A stretch of 64,000 bases of DNA from Acanthacorydalis orientalis (lineage: Eukaryota > Arthropoda > Insecta > Megaloptera > Corydalidae), in contig CM068325.1 in assembly GCA_034766995.1 (NCBI GenBank), positions 9,334,131-9,398,130 on the forward strand, read 5' to 3'. A model generated the notes under the pieces. That model did not search any database. It saw nothing but the letters and a program-made list of their open reading frames with translations, and had not been told where the DNA came from. Shown piece after piece: positions 49,060 to 60,348 of the stretch. Position numbers and translations under genes: made by a program. Every line of letters begins with the position of its first letter. The stretch's first letter is position 1.

Positions 49060-50316
49060 TTACAGCTCAACACTGGTTCCAAACATGTCGTAATGGAAAC
49101 GAAAGCCTCTATGATGAGGAGGATCGTGGACGTCCTTCAGCTATTAGACAGTAATGATTTAAGAACCATTATTAAAGCAGATCGACTTTAAACAACTCGA
49201 AAGGTGGTAGAAGATCTCACTCTTGTTCTACAAACCGTTGTTCGACATTTGATCCTAATTGGAAAAACAAAAAAGCTGGATGAATGGGCGCCGTATGAAC
49301 TAAACGAACATCAAGAAATTCGCCGGTACGAAGTCTGCTCTGCGCTACTTTTGAGAAAAAAAATGATCCCTTTCTTGATCGCATTGTCACATGTGATTAA
49401 AAGTGTATTCTCTACAACAATCTGGATAGTTCAGCACAGTGGCTGGACCGAGGAGAAGCACCGAAACAGTTTCCTAAACCGTAGCTTAATGAAAGAAATA
49501 TTACGGTCACTGTTTGATGGTCGGCAAGTGGAATTATTCACCACAACATCATAAATCCTGGCGGAACTATAATAGCAGAAAAATATTGTCAGGAAATTGA
49601 AAAAATAGATGAGAATTTGCATTGTTTACGACCAGCGTTAGTCGATCGAAGAGGACCAATTATTATGTCGTTAAAAAACGTAAATGGACTCGGTAATGAA
49701 ACCTCACATCATCCATCTGATTCTCCGGAACTGTCTCCGACAGATTATCATTTTTTTAAACATTCGAGTCATTTGCTACGAGAGAACGTTTTCAAATATC
49801 AAACATCAGCTCGAAGCGCTTTCGATGAATTCGTTAATTCCAGGACTCCAGAATTCTATCTTGTAGGAATAAACAAACTTGTTCGGGATTCTAAGAATCC
49901 CGAAAGGCCTAAGACTGGTCTATTCCCATCCCTGCCGGTCGGGCCGTGTGCCACACATTGTCGGATGCCAGAGGAAAGTGAAGTTGGTTAGAAGTCCAGT
50001 GAATCACTGAACCGCGCGGCAGACGGAGCATACACATTTCATTCCATTGTTAATTCCTTGTTTTACCTTTAGCATCACATGTGCGGCAGAATATAGTGAT
50101 TTTAATTAACTCCAGTTATCATTTCCTTATTCGCGTACAACTGTGGTCTGCCGAATTGGATCACAGAAAAAAGCGCGAACGAAACATATTTCCAGACGGG
50201 AGAATTGTGTACAGGACAAGGTTTTTTAGTTTGATTAATAAATATATATTTTAACTGATTTTTGCTTCTTTATGATCTATATGTAAAAAACGCAATTATT
50301 TTTGCACCAACCTGAT
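49060..50316 (+). mobile_element. Mariner element (cecropia-like), 5'-truncated, with an insertion
   Basis: It starts inside the transposase at CAGCTCAACACTGGTTCC, matching the 11-12 kb copy, and ends with the inverted terminal repeat CGCAATTATTTTTGCACCAA then CCTGA (50285-50316). The pieces HLILIGKTKKLDEWAPYELN (49240-49300), NARPH-region remnants, LSPTDYHFFKH (about 49730-49765), SALSMNSL-type and GINKLV (about 49866-49883) are in mariner order. A 308-bp insertion then splits the last codons, which resume at about 50200 (ENCVQ). Confidence 0.87.
49889..50196. mobile_element. 308-bp insertion inside the mariner, possible 5-bp duplication
   Basis: CGGGA occurs at 49884-49888 and 50197-50201, exactly where the mariner coding sequence stops and resumes (judged against the 11.1 kb copy). 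The insert is GC-richer than the surroundings, without an evident open frame, inverted ends or A-tail. Five-base duplications suit an LTR-type or some DNA elements, but the termini are not TG...CA, so the class is unknown. Confidence 0.6.
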
Positions 50317-51504
50317 TAATTGACCAGAATTTATCTGTGACGTCGCCATCTCATATAATATAACTGAACTCAGTCACAAAGTATATTTAGGATGTACATG
50401 CTGATCAGTTGTTGGTTGTTATAAACCATGTTAAGTATCAATTTGTTATTGAATTCAGGACGTCACATCATCGTCATATTGCCTGCAGCAAATTAACCAA
50501 ACTAATTGGTTTTTCTGTTCATGTTTGTGACAGGTTGCTTGACCGTAGTGATACTTCTTTGCTTTTTAATTCCGGTAACGTAGGATATGGAAACTCCTAG
50601 ACCAATGTTCTTAATAACGATCTAATTTCTTCTATTAACAACTTAAATGCATTTTTTTCCAACTAAACCATTTTTTATTGCCAAATATTGGGTAAGTGCA
50701 AAAGTTTCCATGAGCTTCTTGATTGAAAAATAGACTAAGTAATTTTATTAAAATAAAATCATTCATTCTACCAAATAATTGTCATTGTTTTCTACAATTT
50801 TTTGCTGATATTCTGGCAGCAAATATGTCCCACAATGTTATACATGGTTCTATAGAAATCTTCGATCAGACGAAACAAAAGACGATAATACTGACGCAAC
50901 TGATGATGACCATAATGAATAACAATAAAAAGTACTATTAAGATATATTGTATTGCATAATATAATTTAAATATATTGTAAATTTATTTTCGATTTAAGA
51001 AATAAATATTTTCTGACAAGACGTTTTTATTAATTTCACTAAAATATATTTTTACCAGAAACAATTCTTTCGTGCAAAATGTAGGTAAGTCTCGGACATT
51101 TTTAATAATATTTGCTATATGAGCCGTTCACGGCACAAATCGATCAACTACACTTTTTTAATTTTTTCAAATTTAAGCTTCAGATTACTTGATTCCGTCT
51201 CTACTTTTTATAGCTATAACAGATCTCCCTAATAGTAAGTATTGACATCAATTAATGGCTATTTTATTTGGCCATTGAATAATTAATAATTTATATCAGA
51301 AGCCAACCTGATCAACTCCGTAGTCTAAATGTAAATTTCAATCGTTGCAATTATTCAAATGCAGCAGCGAGTGCTCAACGGTAACGGTTAATTGGTTAGG
51401 AGTGTTTACTCAAAAATAAAGTAAAATATATTAGTAAGTTGCAGTCTGATTGCCGCAGACTCAAGTCTTGTTGATAACCTACGCAGTCAAGTCATGTTAC
51501 AGGG
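50317..51504. other. AT-rich spacer, no gene supported
   Basis: Frames reach 72 codons at most (50723-50941) and show no motif. Confidence 0.45.
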
Positions 51505-51814
51505 TTTCCAGTAAATTGGCTTAAAATGCATTGGATAAAATTAGAAATGTCCAAACCGCACCTCATACGATTCATATATGACTTTAACGAAGATTCAGAA
51601 TTTAATACCGTTAGTATAGGAAAATCTGGAGCAGGTAGACGACTAGGTCTGAAAAATGTGGACCAGCCTTTGTTATGTCCTATAGGAAGAACTGTTACAA
51701 CGGAAAAGTGGAAAGACACGACGGATCTGGTCAAATTCATTCCTTCGGTTAAACATGATTACTATAAAAACTCAAGAACGAATCGAAACGATGGGACCTC
51801 GCATACAGCTGACG

Positions 51815-54058
51815 TTTTTTTTTTTTTTGAAGCCAAAGTTTGGGCAAGATCTTGCCGTGTGGTGATAACGAATGAGAACCCTGAGCGTCGCTGCAGTGCC
51901 GTGAGCCATAGAAGACCCGAAAAACAGTAGATATCCTCGGATGTAACGAACGCCATGAGTTGGGTACAATATAGAAATTGTTACTCATCGCTTGTGGTCA
52001 AAATTTGGGAAAAATTTCAAAAGACCCAGATGCCGTGATAAAATACCCACCCCACCCCCAAAAAGAGTGAACAGAGAAAAGACGGCAGGGAAGGAGGATG
52101 GATCAAAGAGGAGAGATAAACGAAGCATAGAGATATAAACACAAAACACAATAGTCAAACCGAGTCCGAGTCGTAGGTCAGTCGAGAGTCCTGTGACGAC
52201 ACATCGTTATGAAAATTTACCATCGCTCTTGGTGCGAGAATGCCGTCAAGTAAAATAGAACGGCTGCACGAACCTGTTCTTACGTCTGTGCTTGGCGACA
52301 TGGTTGGCACCCGGCAGAAACTCATGTGGTCGAGGCCGTTCGATGAGTCGATCAGCAAGCGGCTTGTTCTTATAAAAGTTCAAGCTTAGATTTTCAGTGA
52401 ACTGTGCAACCGTTTCTACGTTGGCGTCGATGTGAAGTTGTGCCGTAGGAAACCAGCGTTGCCGGTTGAGCGCCATCTTCAGTGCCTTGTTTTGCACTCG
52501 CTGGAGCAGCGCCAGGTTACGCGGTGACGTGTTCCGCCGTCACGACGGGAGCAGCATACGTAATGATGGGTCGTATGGCCATCTTGCACAGCGCGATTTT
52601 ATTGGCAGTGTCCAGTCCACTGTAGTTGATCAGCACGCTGTGCAATCGACGCATGGCTCCGTGCGCTGTCCGGCGCGCGATCTGTGTGTTGGCGTTGAAA
52701 TTTAGTTTCCGATCCAGATGCACGCCGAGGTATCTCGAGGTCCGCCGAAGATCCTTCCACGTAACCGCCACCCCGTCGACATGGAGTGACGGTAGCTGCA
52801 CCGTCTCCCTCCTCCTCGAGAACACTATAGCTTCGGTCTTGTCCTCGTTGATCTTCAACCGCCGTCTGCGGAACTGGTCGGCTATAGCGTCTAGCGAGGC
52901 TTGGATGAAGATGGCCGTATAGTCAGCGAATAGTGCCAGTTCGACACCTTTAGTGCTCGGTATGTCGTTAATAAAATAAATAAACAGAACTGGACCCAGT
53001 GTCGATCCGTGCGGAACGCCGGCGGCGATCTGCTTGACGGACGACAGTGCACCGTAGACGTCGACCTGAAACGTTCGCTGGCATATGTGGTGGTCCATCA
53101 GACGGACTAGGTAGTCGGGCACCTTGTATCCGATGAGTTTGAACGCTAGTCCGTCGTGCCGGACAGTGTCGAACGCCTCGAGGATGTCAAGCAGAACCAT
53201 ACCCGTGTAGTTCCTGCCGAATCTGCCAGTGATGGTCTCTACGATCCTGACCAGCTGGAGAGCCGTCGAGTGCTTACGCCTGAAACCGAACTGTTCAGGC
53301 CTGATGGTGTTGTCGACCGCCTCGTGGTCGCGGACGCGTCGCGGCACGACGTTCTCCAGCACCTTGTTGGCAATGGACAAGAAGCTGATGGGCCGATAGC
53401 TGGCCGCCTCATCGCCTCGTTTGCCAATCTTGCGTAAGGCCAGGATCTTGGCGTGAGTCCATGTCGAGGGGAAGTGATGTAATCTCAGCGCCGCGTTACA
53501 AATGTTCGTGAGCGCCACTAGTCCCTCAGTCGGCGGCCGGCGCAGCACTCTGCACTGGATACCGTCATCGCCGGCGGCCTTGTCGGCCTCCGTGCCCTTA
53601 ATGATCGACATGAACTCCCGGAGCGACGTCCAGACTACGCTCTCGGTATCGGGGCTAGGTGACGATCGCCAGGCCTCAATGGCTTCCTCGACCGTAATGG
53701 TGGTGGCCGGGTCGGTCGCTATCTGCTCGGTAACGCGATGGACGCTCTCGACAGGAGTTCAGCTTTACCGGCGTCGTTCGATACGAACACGTTCGGAGTG
53801 ACGGTCTTCAGAGGCGGGAGGATCTCCTTTCCGGAGCGCTCGATCCTTCCGACCGGTCCCCAGACGTCCTTCCCTCTCTCCGACATCTGGGCCAGTCTGT
53901 TCCTCCATTGATCGTTCCTGATTTTGTTCACCTCTTTGTGATCTTCTCAGAGAGACGATTTCGGATCAGCCGGTACTCGTCCCTCCGGGTCCTCTGCCAG
54001 AGCCTACGCGCCATGTTCCTGGTGGCGATCATGTCCCTGTTGTCCGACGTGAGCGGCA
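51815..54058 (-). mobile_element. 5'-truncated Jockey-like non-LTR retrotransposon with 15-bp target duplication
   Basis: CGCATACAGCTGACG is present at 51800-51814 and 54059-54073. On the plus strand the left end is a run of 14 T, the complement of a poly-A tail, so the element lies on the minus strand. Length 2.2 kb covers the RT and 3' part; endonuclease and ORF1 are missing, as in usual 5' truncation. Confidence 0.92.
52247..54058 (-). pseudogene. Jockey-like reverse transcriptase, catalytic site mutated
   Basis: The long frame 53611-52517 follows non-LTR RT motifs: AGDDGIQCRVLRRPP, LRKIGKRGDEAASYRPISFL, EQFGFRRKHSTALQLVRIVE, MVLLDILEAFDTVRHDGL, AAGVPHGSTLGPVLFIYF, VELALFADYTAIF, RLKINEDKTEAIVF, RYLGVHLDRKLNF. 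A second frame (52497-52246) continues with RVQNKALKM-type thumb sequence. Upstream pieces (53931-53719) give a poorly conserved linker. Key positions are off: FADD is FADY (52919-52921, GAT to TAT) and the usual QG before S-x-LGP is HG. Plus-strand frames here are shadows. Confidence 0.9.
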
Positions 54059-54114
54059 CGCATACAGCTGACGAAGAAGACATCATTTATATTCGATCAA
54101 TCGACGACAAATAA

Positions 54115-55379
54115 TATATCGTAACAGAACAGTTATTATTCATTCTTACGGAAAATTTTTAAGAAGAAATCTATGATAAATAACTTTTTCTGTAATAAGG
54201 AAAATAATAATTTGAACACGGAGTCTTAACGTTATTAAATTTTTTCACTTGCCAAATCGATTAACTCCCCTATTCACACAAAAAATGCGAAACTAGCGGC
54301 GATTACTCTAAGGCTATTTTATCTGATTCGTTTTAAATAGAGTTTCGTAAGAGTTACATCTGCATTTATGCATTCTACAATGTTTATTTAGATTTATTTT
54401 GTAGAGGGAATTTTTCTAAAAAGACAGTGTACATTATTTCATCACAATTCTTCACTTTTTGTTTCATGGAGTTAATTGATTCGTCCTGTGAGCGGGTCAT
54501 GTATTTAGTATTTTCAACTAGTCTTATGAAAAATATATTACTGACTGTTTACTACGTTAATCGTAGCGAGAAATCAATTAAAAATTTCGAAGAGAAAATT
54601 CATAAAATGTTTTTTTTCCTGATTTATCTCACGAGTAGCAAGTTTGGGGTTACATCCTTTCTGCAGCAGTGTCTTCAATTATCAAACATAAATAAGACGA
54701 TATTCTCACGCATTCGTTAAAAAATATCGTAACGGTTTCTATTTACTCTACATGCAGAATAAATAGCTTTGATACAATTTTTAATGAAAAATTAAGGAAA
54801 TTTCAAGTGAGAAATACTGCGCACTTTGATATCGCTTTAAATTCAATAATCATTTTTTGATATGTACAAGTAGTGTATGTGGATTAGTATATAGGTGTTT
54901 CGACTATCTTTTGGACAACATCCTTATCTTCATAAATTTACTATCGAAAATATATAGACTTCTGTCTTTTTCTAAGGCGTGGCACATCATATCAAATGTT
55001 TGAGAGTCATTCGGGACGTTATTACTTATTTTTATATTTGTTTCTGAGGCTGGACTAATGAAAAGAGTATCTACTGAAATTATCCGTCTCTCAACATTCG
55101 TTTTGAATCAGCACCCGCGCACACCGAGAGCGTTAATTCGATCACCGTCAAACATTTCTAACGATCCGAACAGATAAGATTGGAAGTACTTGAATCTGTT
55201 CGATGCATATTTATCGCGGCCGTGCCAAGTAAGATAAAAACCAGCAGGTACATAGAATGAAAATCATTTATTATCTAAATCGATACATAAATAGAATACC
55301 ATTTCACAGTGAATAATTTCTGTTCGGTTCGGTTTCATTTCAAGTGATTCATTTATTTTATTTCATTTTTTTGAAGACA
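54115..55379. other. AT-rich spacer, no gene seen
   Basis: The 97-codon plus frame (54427-54720) has no recognised motif. The rest has stops in all frames. Confidence 0.45.
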
Positions 55380-56885
55380 TATTAATCTTCAGAAATTGAA
55401 TAATTGCGGCGGCTTGAGCAAATCTACAAGTTGAAAAAGTTCTCGTGATTTTTTTTTACATACATCTAAGTAAAGATCTTGTGATTTACAATCATCGCTT
55501 CGACTTTTTAACCTTTTAACGATTTATCTATCATTCTGTTCCCATTTGTGTGTTTTTTTTTTACAATTCGCAGTGAATTTTTGCAAATCACTTATCATTT
55601 TTGGTGTGTTTTCCGTCTCCTATTAAACAAGTAAGTAAGTATTGGTCCTATCAGCTATGAAGTAAATACTTAACACTGAAGCACTTAAACACTCTTTTAT
55701 GATTTTTTAGAGTTCAAATATTCTCACATTCGAATATTCGAAGATAATAATCAGCCGTTCGTTTCGTCTTTGAAGTTTTCCCGTTGATTCGCAGCAGATT
55801 TTTTTTTCAATCTCGTCAGGTAAGTACTTTTATCTCGTTTTAATAATAAAAGATTTATATATGCTGATCTGCTTTTCTCAATACACGTAATCGAACATAG
55901 GGAAACAGGTATTCTTAACACTGTCAATTAACACGGCTCGATTCTTATTGATGCGTGGCAGATATATAGTGATCGTTGGAACTCAAATGGCTAAAATATG
56001 ATTGTTTAAAACCAATTATATAAAACATAATCGTTAAGCTTTCGTAATTTATTTAAAAAAGGAAATAGCGACAATCGTATATTGTGTTTCGCTCGCACTT
56101 GTGTTGTTAAATGAACCGAAAATCATGTCCACTAAATGCAAGTGAATAGAATAACGATATTCTTGATCGAACCGATTTAATTATAATGTATAAATCCAAT
56201 CGAGAATATAGTCATTTCTAGCGCCCACAGTGATGATAGTTAACGTAGAATGCAATTTATATTTAAAAAGTAACGATTTTTCGTAAAATACGAGAGTGTT
56301 TTTCGTTTCTCCCGATCTGTTTCCTCATGGTTAGAGTTTTTAATAAATAATCAGATTATTTTGTTTTTTAATACCTATTTTTCAGCTTGAATTTAGTTTT
56401 TTTCTGTAGTTTTCAAAGTGATTTTTATTTTTATGGTGGGATATTTGGATGTTTGAGTGTATTTTATACGTTGTGAAAAAATAACTACAGCAAGATGTAA
56501 ATTTAAAATTTACTTGATAATTATTTTTCCTTTTTTCCCTTGTATGATTTTTTTGTGTCTGCAAGCTGAACATCTAGCAGATATTATTTTCAACGACGAT
56601 CAGTTTTAAAATTTTCTGATTTCTTTTAAAACAAACACAACCTACACAATCGACAGTTAATCGGTTAACACAAAAATAGTGAATCACTACCGCGAATCAT
56701 TTAGAAACTACAGTGATCGCAGATGGTCGAGTGGCGCAAATGCATTTATTTATAATTTCGCAATTGAATTCTCAAAGTCGATGGCGGAATCGCCATCGAG
56801 ATGCGCATAAGTAACGATCAAAAATGAACAGTGATGATTCATTCAACACTTGTGATCAAATATTTTCATTTTGTATATTCTTGAT
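55380..56885. repeat. Duplicated unit E, copy 1 (with conserved splice-like signals)
   Basis: This roughly 1.5 kb unit recurs, in part, at 56886-57370 and, split by two insertions, at 57370-57870, 60349-60821 and 62600-63330. No copy has a long reading frame. Boundaries that look like splice sites are kept between copies: a donor-like GTAAGTAAG after ATTAAACAA (about 55630), an acceptor-like TTTTTTAG (about 55703-55712), a donor GTCAGGTAAGTAC (55817-55830) and an acceptor ATTTTTCAGC (about 56380). A non-coding or 5' UTR gene is one explanation; chance conservation in a young repeat is the other. Confidence 0.55.
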
Positions 56886-57370
56886 TAAACCGACGGAATT
56901 ATAATGTATAAATCAAATCGAGATTATAGCCATTTCTAGCGCCTACTGTATTGATAGTTAACGTAGAATCTAATTTATATTTAAAAAGTAACGATTTTTC
57001 ATAAAATACGAGAGTGTTTTTCGTTTCTCCCGATCTGTTTCCTTATGGTTAGAGTTTTTAATAAATAATTAGATTATTTTGTTTTTTACTGCCTATTTTT
57101 CAGCGTGAATTTAGTTTTTTTCTGTAGTTTTCAGTGATTTTTACTTTTATGGTAGCATATTCGGGTGTCTGATGTGTATTTTATACATTGTGAAAAAATA
57201 ACTACAGCAAGATATAAATTTAAATTTACTTGATAATTATTTTTTTTTTCTTCTCTATGATTTTTTTGTATCTGTAAGCTGAACATCTAGCAGACATTAT
57301 TTTCAACAATGATAAGTCGTAAAACTTTCTGATTTCTTTTAAAACAAATACAATCTACACAATCGCCACA
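56886..57370. repeat. Duplicated unit E, partial copy
   Basis: It equals 56165-56660 of copy 1 at about 90 percent identity, offset about 725 bp (for example ATTATAATGTATAAATC, AACGATTTTTC, CTCCCGATCTGTTTCC, CTATTTTTCAGC). It retains the acceptor-like site. Confidence 0.75.
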
Positions 57371-57870
57371 CACATGTGGTGTGGCGGCTTCAGAAATTCT
57401 ACGATAAAAAAAAATCCTTGTGAAAAAATTTCACAAACGTATAAGTAAAAATCTTGTGATTTACGATTATCGTTTCGACTTTTCAGCGTTCTGACGATTA
57501 GTCAATCGTTCTGTTTCGATTTGTATTTTTTTTACATTCGCAGTGAATTTATCATTTATCGCTTTTGTTGAGGTTTCCGTCTCCGATTATTAAACAAATA
57601 AGTGAGTATTCGTCGATCGACTATGAAGTAAATATTCAATACTAAACGCACACTCTTCTTATGATTTTTCATAGGTGCTCAATATTCGTAGATTCGAATA
57701 TTCGAAGAAAAGAATTTCGGTTCGTCCTTGAAGGTTTCCAGTTGCTTCGCAGCAGATTTTTATTCGATTTCGTCACGTAAGTACTTTATATCGTTTTACT
57801 AATAAAATCATCATCATCTCTGTATCAATATATGGTGATCTGCTTTTCTGAATACATATAATTCAACGTA
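57371..57870. repeat. Duplicated unit E, copy 2, first part
   Basis: It equals copy 1 from about 55400 to 55900 (CTTGTGATTTACGATTATCG, GCTTCGCAGCAGATTTT). The donor GTCACGTAAGTAC (57770-57783) and the acceptor-like TTTTTCATAG are kept. It breaks at TA where the foldback element begins. Confidence 0.7.
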
Positions 57871-58029
57871 CAAGGGGATGATACGGCTTCGGAAATTGAT
57901 TTTGGCACCAAACTTCGTGCAGTGGTAAGGTATCCCAAAGGTATTAATACGTTAACGCACTATCGAGCAATTTTCGAGAAAAAAGGCTCCAAAGTTTCTG
58001 CATCTTTTAAGTGAAATTAATTCTTAGAG

Positions 58030-58117
58030 ATTCAACTAGCTTGATAGCTAAGCAGTAACGTGCAGGAGTGTCTTATGTGTCAGGTTCCGAGTCTCAATTG
58101 ATTCAGGAAGTTTTTTT
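58030..58117 (+). other. tRNA-like module 1
   Basis: GATAGCTAAGCAGTAACGTG resembles an A-box/D-arm and CAGGTTCCGAGTCTC a B-box/T-arm with one extra base. Seven T follow directly, as a Pol III terminator would. It is too degenerate to be a working tRNA. Confidence 0.4.
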
Positions 58118-58484
58118 CTTCACTGAATAATTATTTAATGCATTTTATTAAAAAAAATATTTAAATAAAGATGAAATTACATTTTCTTGCAATTTTCTTT
58201 AGAAAAAAATGTGTTTTTCAAATTTTTACAATTTTATTTCATAAAATGATTTTTTCACGATTTTTTTTCAATTTTTTGCATTGTTTTACAAACTAGAACA
58301 CTTTAATATACGAATATGTTTGCAAAATAATGCTAAAAATTTAAAAAATTCTCGAGAAAATCATTTTCTGAAATAAAATTTTAGAAATTTAGAAGAGCGT
58401 TTTTCGAATGAAAATTGCGAGAAAATGTCAGCTGTATTTAAATATTTTTTTTAATAAAATGCATCAAATAATAATTCAATGCAG

Positions 58485-58565
58485 AAAAAAACTGCATGAA
58501 TCGAGCGAGACTAGAACCTGACAACGTCAGACACTTCAAGCCTGCGCATTACCGCACAGCTAACA
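58485..58565 (-). other. tRNA-like module 2
   Basis: On the minus strand it reads AGCTGTGCGGTAATGCGCAG, then CTGACGTTGTCAGGTTCTAG (one base different from module 4), then CATGCAG and seven T. Nearly identical to module 4. Confidence 0.45.
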
Positions 58566-58862
58566 ATTTTTCAAAAAATCCTCTTTTAAATTTTTACAAT
58601 TTTATGTCATAAAATGATTTTTTCACGATTTTTTTTTAATTTTTTGCATTATTTTGCCAACAAGAACATTTTAATATACGAATATGTTTGCAAAATAATG
58701 CTAAAAATTAAAAAAAATCGAGAAAAAAACATTTTCTGAAATAAAATTGTAAACATTTAGAAAGAAAAAAATTTTTCGAAAGAAAATTGCGAGAAAATGT
58801 AATTTCATCTTTATTTAAATATTATTTTCAATAAAATGCATTAAATAATTATTTAGTTGAAG

Positions 58863-58945
58863 AAAAAAAAACTGCATGAATCGAGCGAGACTCGAGCCTG
58901 ATACGTCAGACATTTGAAGTCAGCTTGATGCCGCCTAGCTATCAA
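58863..58945 (-). other. tRNA-like module 3
   Basis: On the minus strand a D-arm-like TAGCTAGGCGGCATC is followed by CAGGCTCGAGTCTCGC, CATGCAG and nine T. More divergent than modules 2 and 4. Confidence 0.4.
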
Positions 58946-59131
58946 GCAAGCTAGCAACCTTTAGAAATGTTTCTCTCATAAGCCTGATGTGGAAACTTGT
59001 GAACCTTTTTTTTCTCAAAAATAGCTAAATAGTGCGAACTAGTATGTTACTATATTAATACCTTTGGCGTACCGTACCATTACACGAAGTCTGGTCCTAA
59101 AGTCAATTTTCGAGGTCGTATCCTCCCCTTG

Positions 59132-59344
59132 TAAGATCTGGTGAATGTCGACATCGTTATTTCTTACCTTATCTATTGACTATATCAATATTTTCATTTG
59201 AAAGCAGGCTGTCAAGTAGTGTTTATATAAAAAGATCGTCATATTGGTATTTGATGTCAGTTTATTAATAAACCATTGTCGAAATAAATCTGTACCATAC
59301 TAATGCCTGGTTCACAATAGGATAGTAAGCGGTACAGTACGGTG
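59132..59344. other. Spacer between foldback halves
   Basis: About 210 bp of unrelated sequence separating the complete foldback element from the second, left-truncated one. Confidence 0.5.
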
Positions 59345-59630
59345 GTAGAGTAATTATTCAATGCATTTTATTGAAAACAATATTTAAATAGTGATGGAAT
59401 TACATTTTCTCGCAATTTTCTTTCGGAAAACGCTCTTTTCTCAATGTTTACAATTTTATTTCAGAAAATGTTTTTTTCTCGATTTTTTTTCAATTTTTAG
59501 CATTATTTTGCAAACACATTCGTATATTAAAGTGTTCTTGTTGGAAAAATAATGTAAAAAATTAAAAAAAGTGAAAATATCATTTTCTGAAATTAAATTG
59601 TCAAAATTTAAAAGAGGATTTTTTGAAAGA

Positions 59631-59715
59631 ATTGATAGCTGTGCGGTAATGCGCAGGCTTGAAGTGTCTGACGTTGTCAGGTTCGAGCCTCGCTCGATTC
59701 ATGCAGTTTTTTTTT
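59631..59715 (+). other. tRNA-like module 4 (best preserved)
   Basis: A cloverleaf can be drawn. Acceptor arms are GAATTGA and TCGATTC. TA comes next, then the D-arm GCTGTGCGGTAATGCGC. The anticodon stem CAGGC/GTCTG has a 7-base loop TTGAAGT (anticodon position GAA, as in tRNA-Phe). The T-loop is TTCGAGC. The T-stem pairs badly (TCAGG with CTCGC). CATGCAG and nine T follow. Best described as tRNA-derived, not a functional tRNA. Confidence 0.5.
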
Positions 59716-60084
59716 CTTTATTGAATTATTATTTTATGCATTTTATTAAAAAAAGTATTTAAATACAGCTGACATTTTCTCGCAATTTTCTTTCGAAAAA
59801 CGCTCTTTTCTAAATTTTTACAATTTTATTTCATAAAATGATTTTTCCACGATTTTTTTTTAACTTTTTGCATTATTTTGCCAACAAGAACCCTTTAATA
59901 TACGAATATGTTTGCAAAATAATGCTAAAAATTGAAAAAAAGTCGAGAAAAAAACATTTTCTGAAATAAAATTGTAAACATTTACAAAAGAGCGTTTTTC
60001 AAAAGAAAATTGCGAGAAAATGTAATTCCATCACTATTTAAATATTATTTTCAATAAAATGCATTGAATAATAATTCAATGAAG

Positions 60085-60165
60085 AAAAAAAAACAGCATT
60101 AATCTAGCGAGACTCGAACCTACACGTCATGCACTCGAAGACTACTCGCTAACGCTCAGCTGTGA
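60085..60165 (-). other. tRNA-like module 5
   Basis: On the minus strand CAGCTGAGCGTTAGCGAGTA is a good A-box-like string and TAGGTTCGAGTCTCGC a good B-box/T-arm, followed by an AATGCTG linker and nine T. The anticodon arm does not pair well. Confidence 0.45.
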
Positions 60166-60348
60166 ACATTGTTGACAACGTTCCGAAATTTTTCTCTCAT
60201 AAACCTAATGCGGAAACTTCGGAGTTATTTTTCTAGGAAATAGCTCGATGTGCGAGCTAGTACATTACTAAATAAAATCTTTGGAATACCCTACCACTGC
60301 ACGAACTTTGGTCCCAAAGTCAATTTCCGGGGTCGTATCCTCCCCTTG

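Larger units (their letters stand above)
51505..54114 (+). pseudogene. Open frame split by a Jockey-like element; possible C-terminus of transposase-like family
   Basis: The frame 51505-51814 reads GFPVNWLKMHWIKLE, a middle of low similarity, TEKWKDTTDLVKFIPSVKHD and YYKNS, then enters the retroelement. Past the element the same frame resumes at the duplicated target (HTAD) and runs an acidic EEDIIYIRSIDDK end to a stop at 54112-54114. The block KDT-DLVKFIPSV-H-YY resembles the C-terminal K-x2-DL-x2-L-x-FIPP-x-H-x-FY motif of the family whose N-terminal half lies at 640-1450. No upstream part is recognisable here. The frame was open when the element landed, which argues for a real coding region. 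Confidence 0.5.
57871..59131. mobile_element. Foldback (long inverted repeat) element with TA duplication
   Basis: It begins CAAGGGGATGATACG and ends CGTATCCTCCCCTTG, each next to TA. The inverted similarity extends about 130 bp inward (CGGAAATTGA, ACCAAACTTCGTGCAGTGG, TAGTAATATAGTAAC-like strings). The inner part is AT-rich, internally inverted and carries three tRNA-like modules (58030, 58485, 58863). No transposase is encoded, so it is non-autonomous. TA targeting suggests Tc1/mariner-type mobilisation. Confidence 0.78.
59345..60348. mobile_element. Second foldback element, left end truncated
   Basis: It contains the inverted AT-rich blocks, tRNA-like modules at 59631 (plus) and 60085 (minus), and a full right end (60180-60348, ...CGTATCCTCCCCTTG). 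The left terminal repeat is not recognisable. Adjacent host sequence from 60352 resumes duplicated unit E. Confidence 0.7.

Noticed and set aside
59631..59715. A functional tRNA-Phe gene
   Set aside because: The T-stem pairs poorly and the same degenerate module recurs several times inside a mobile element.
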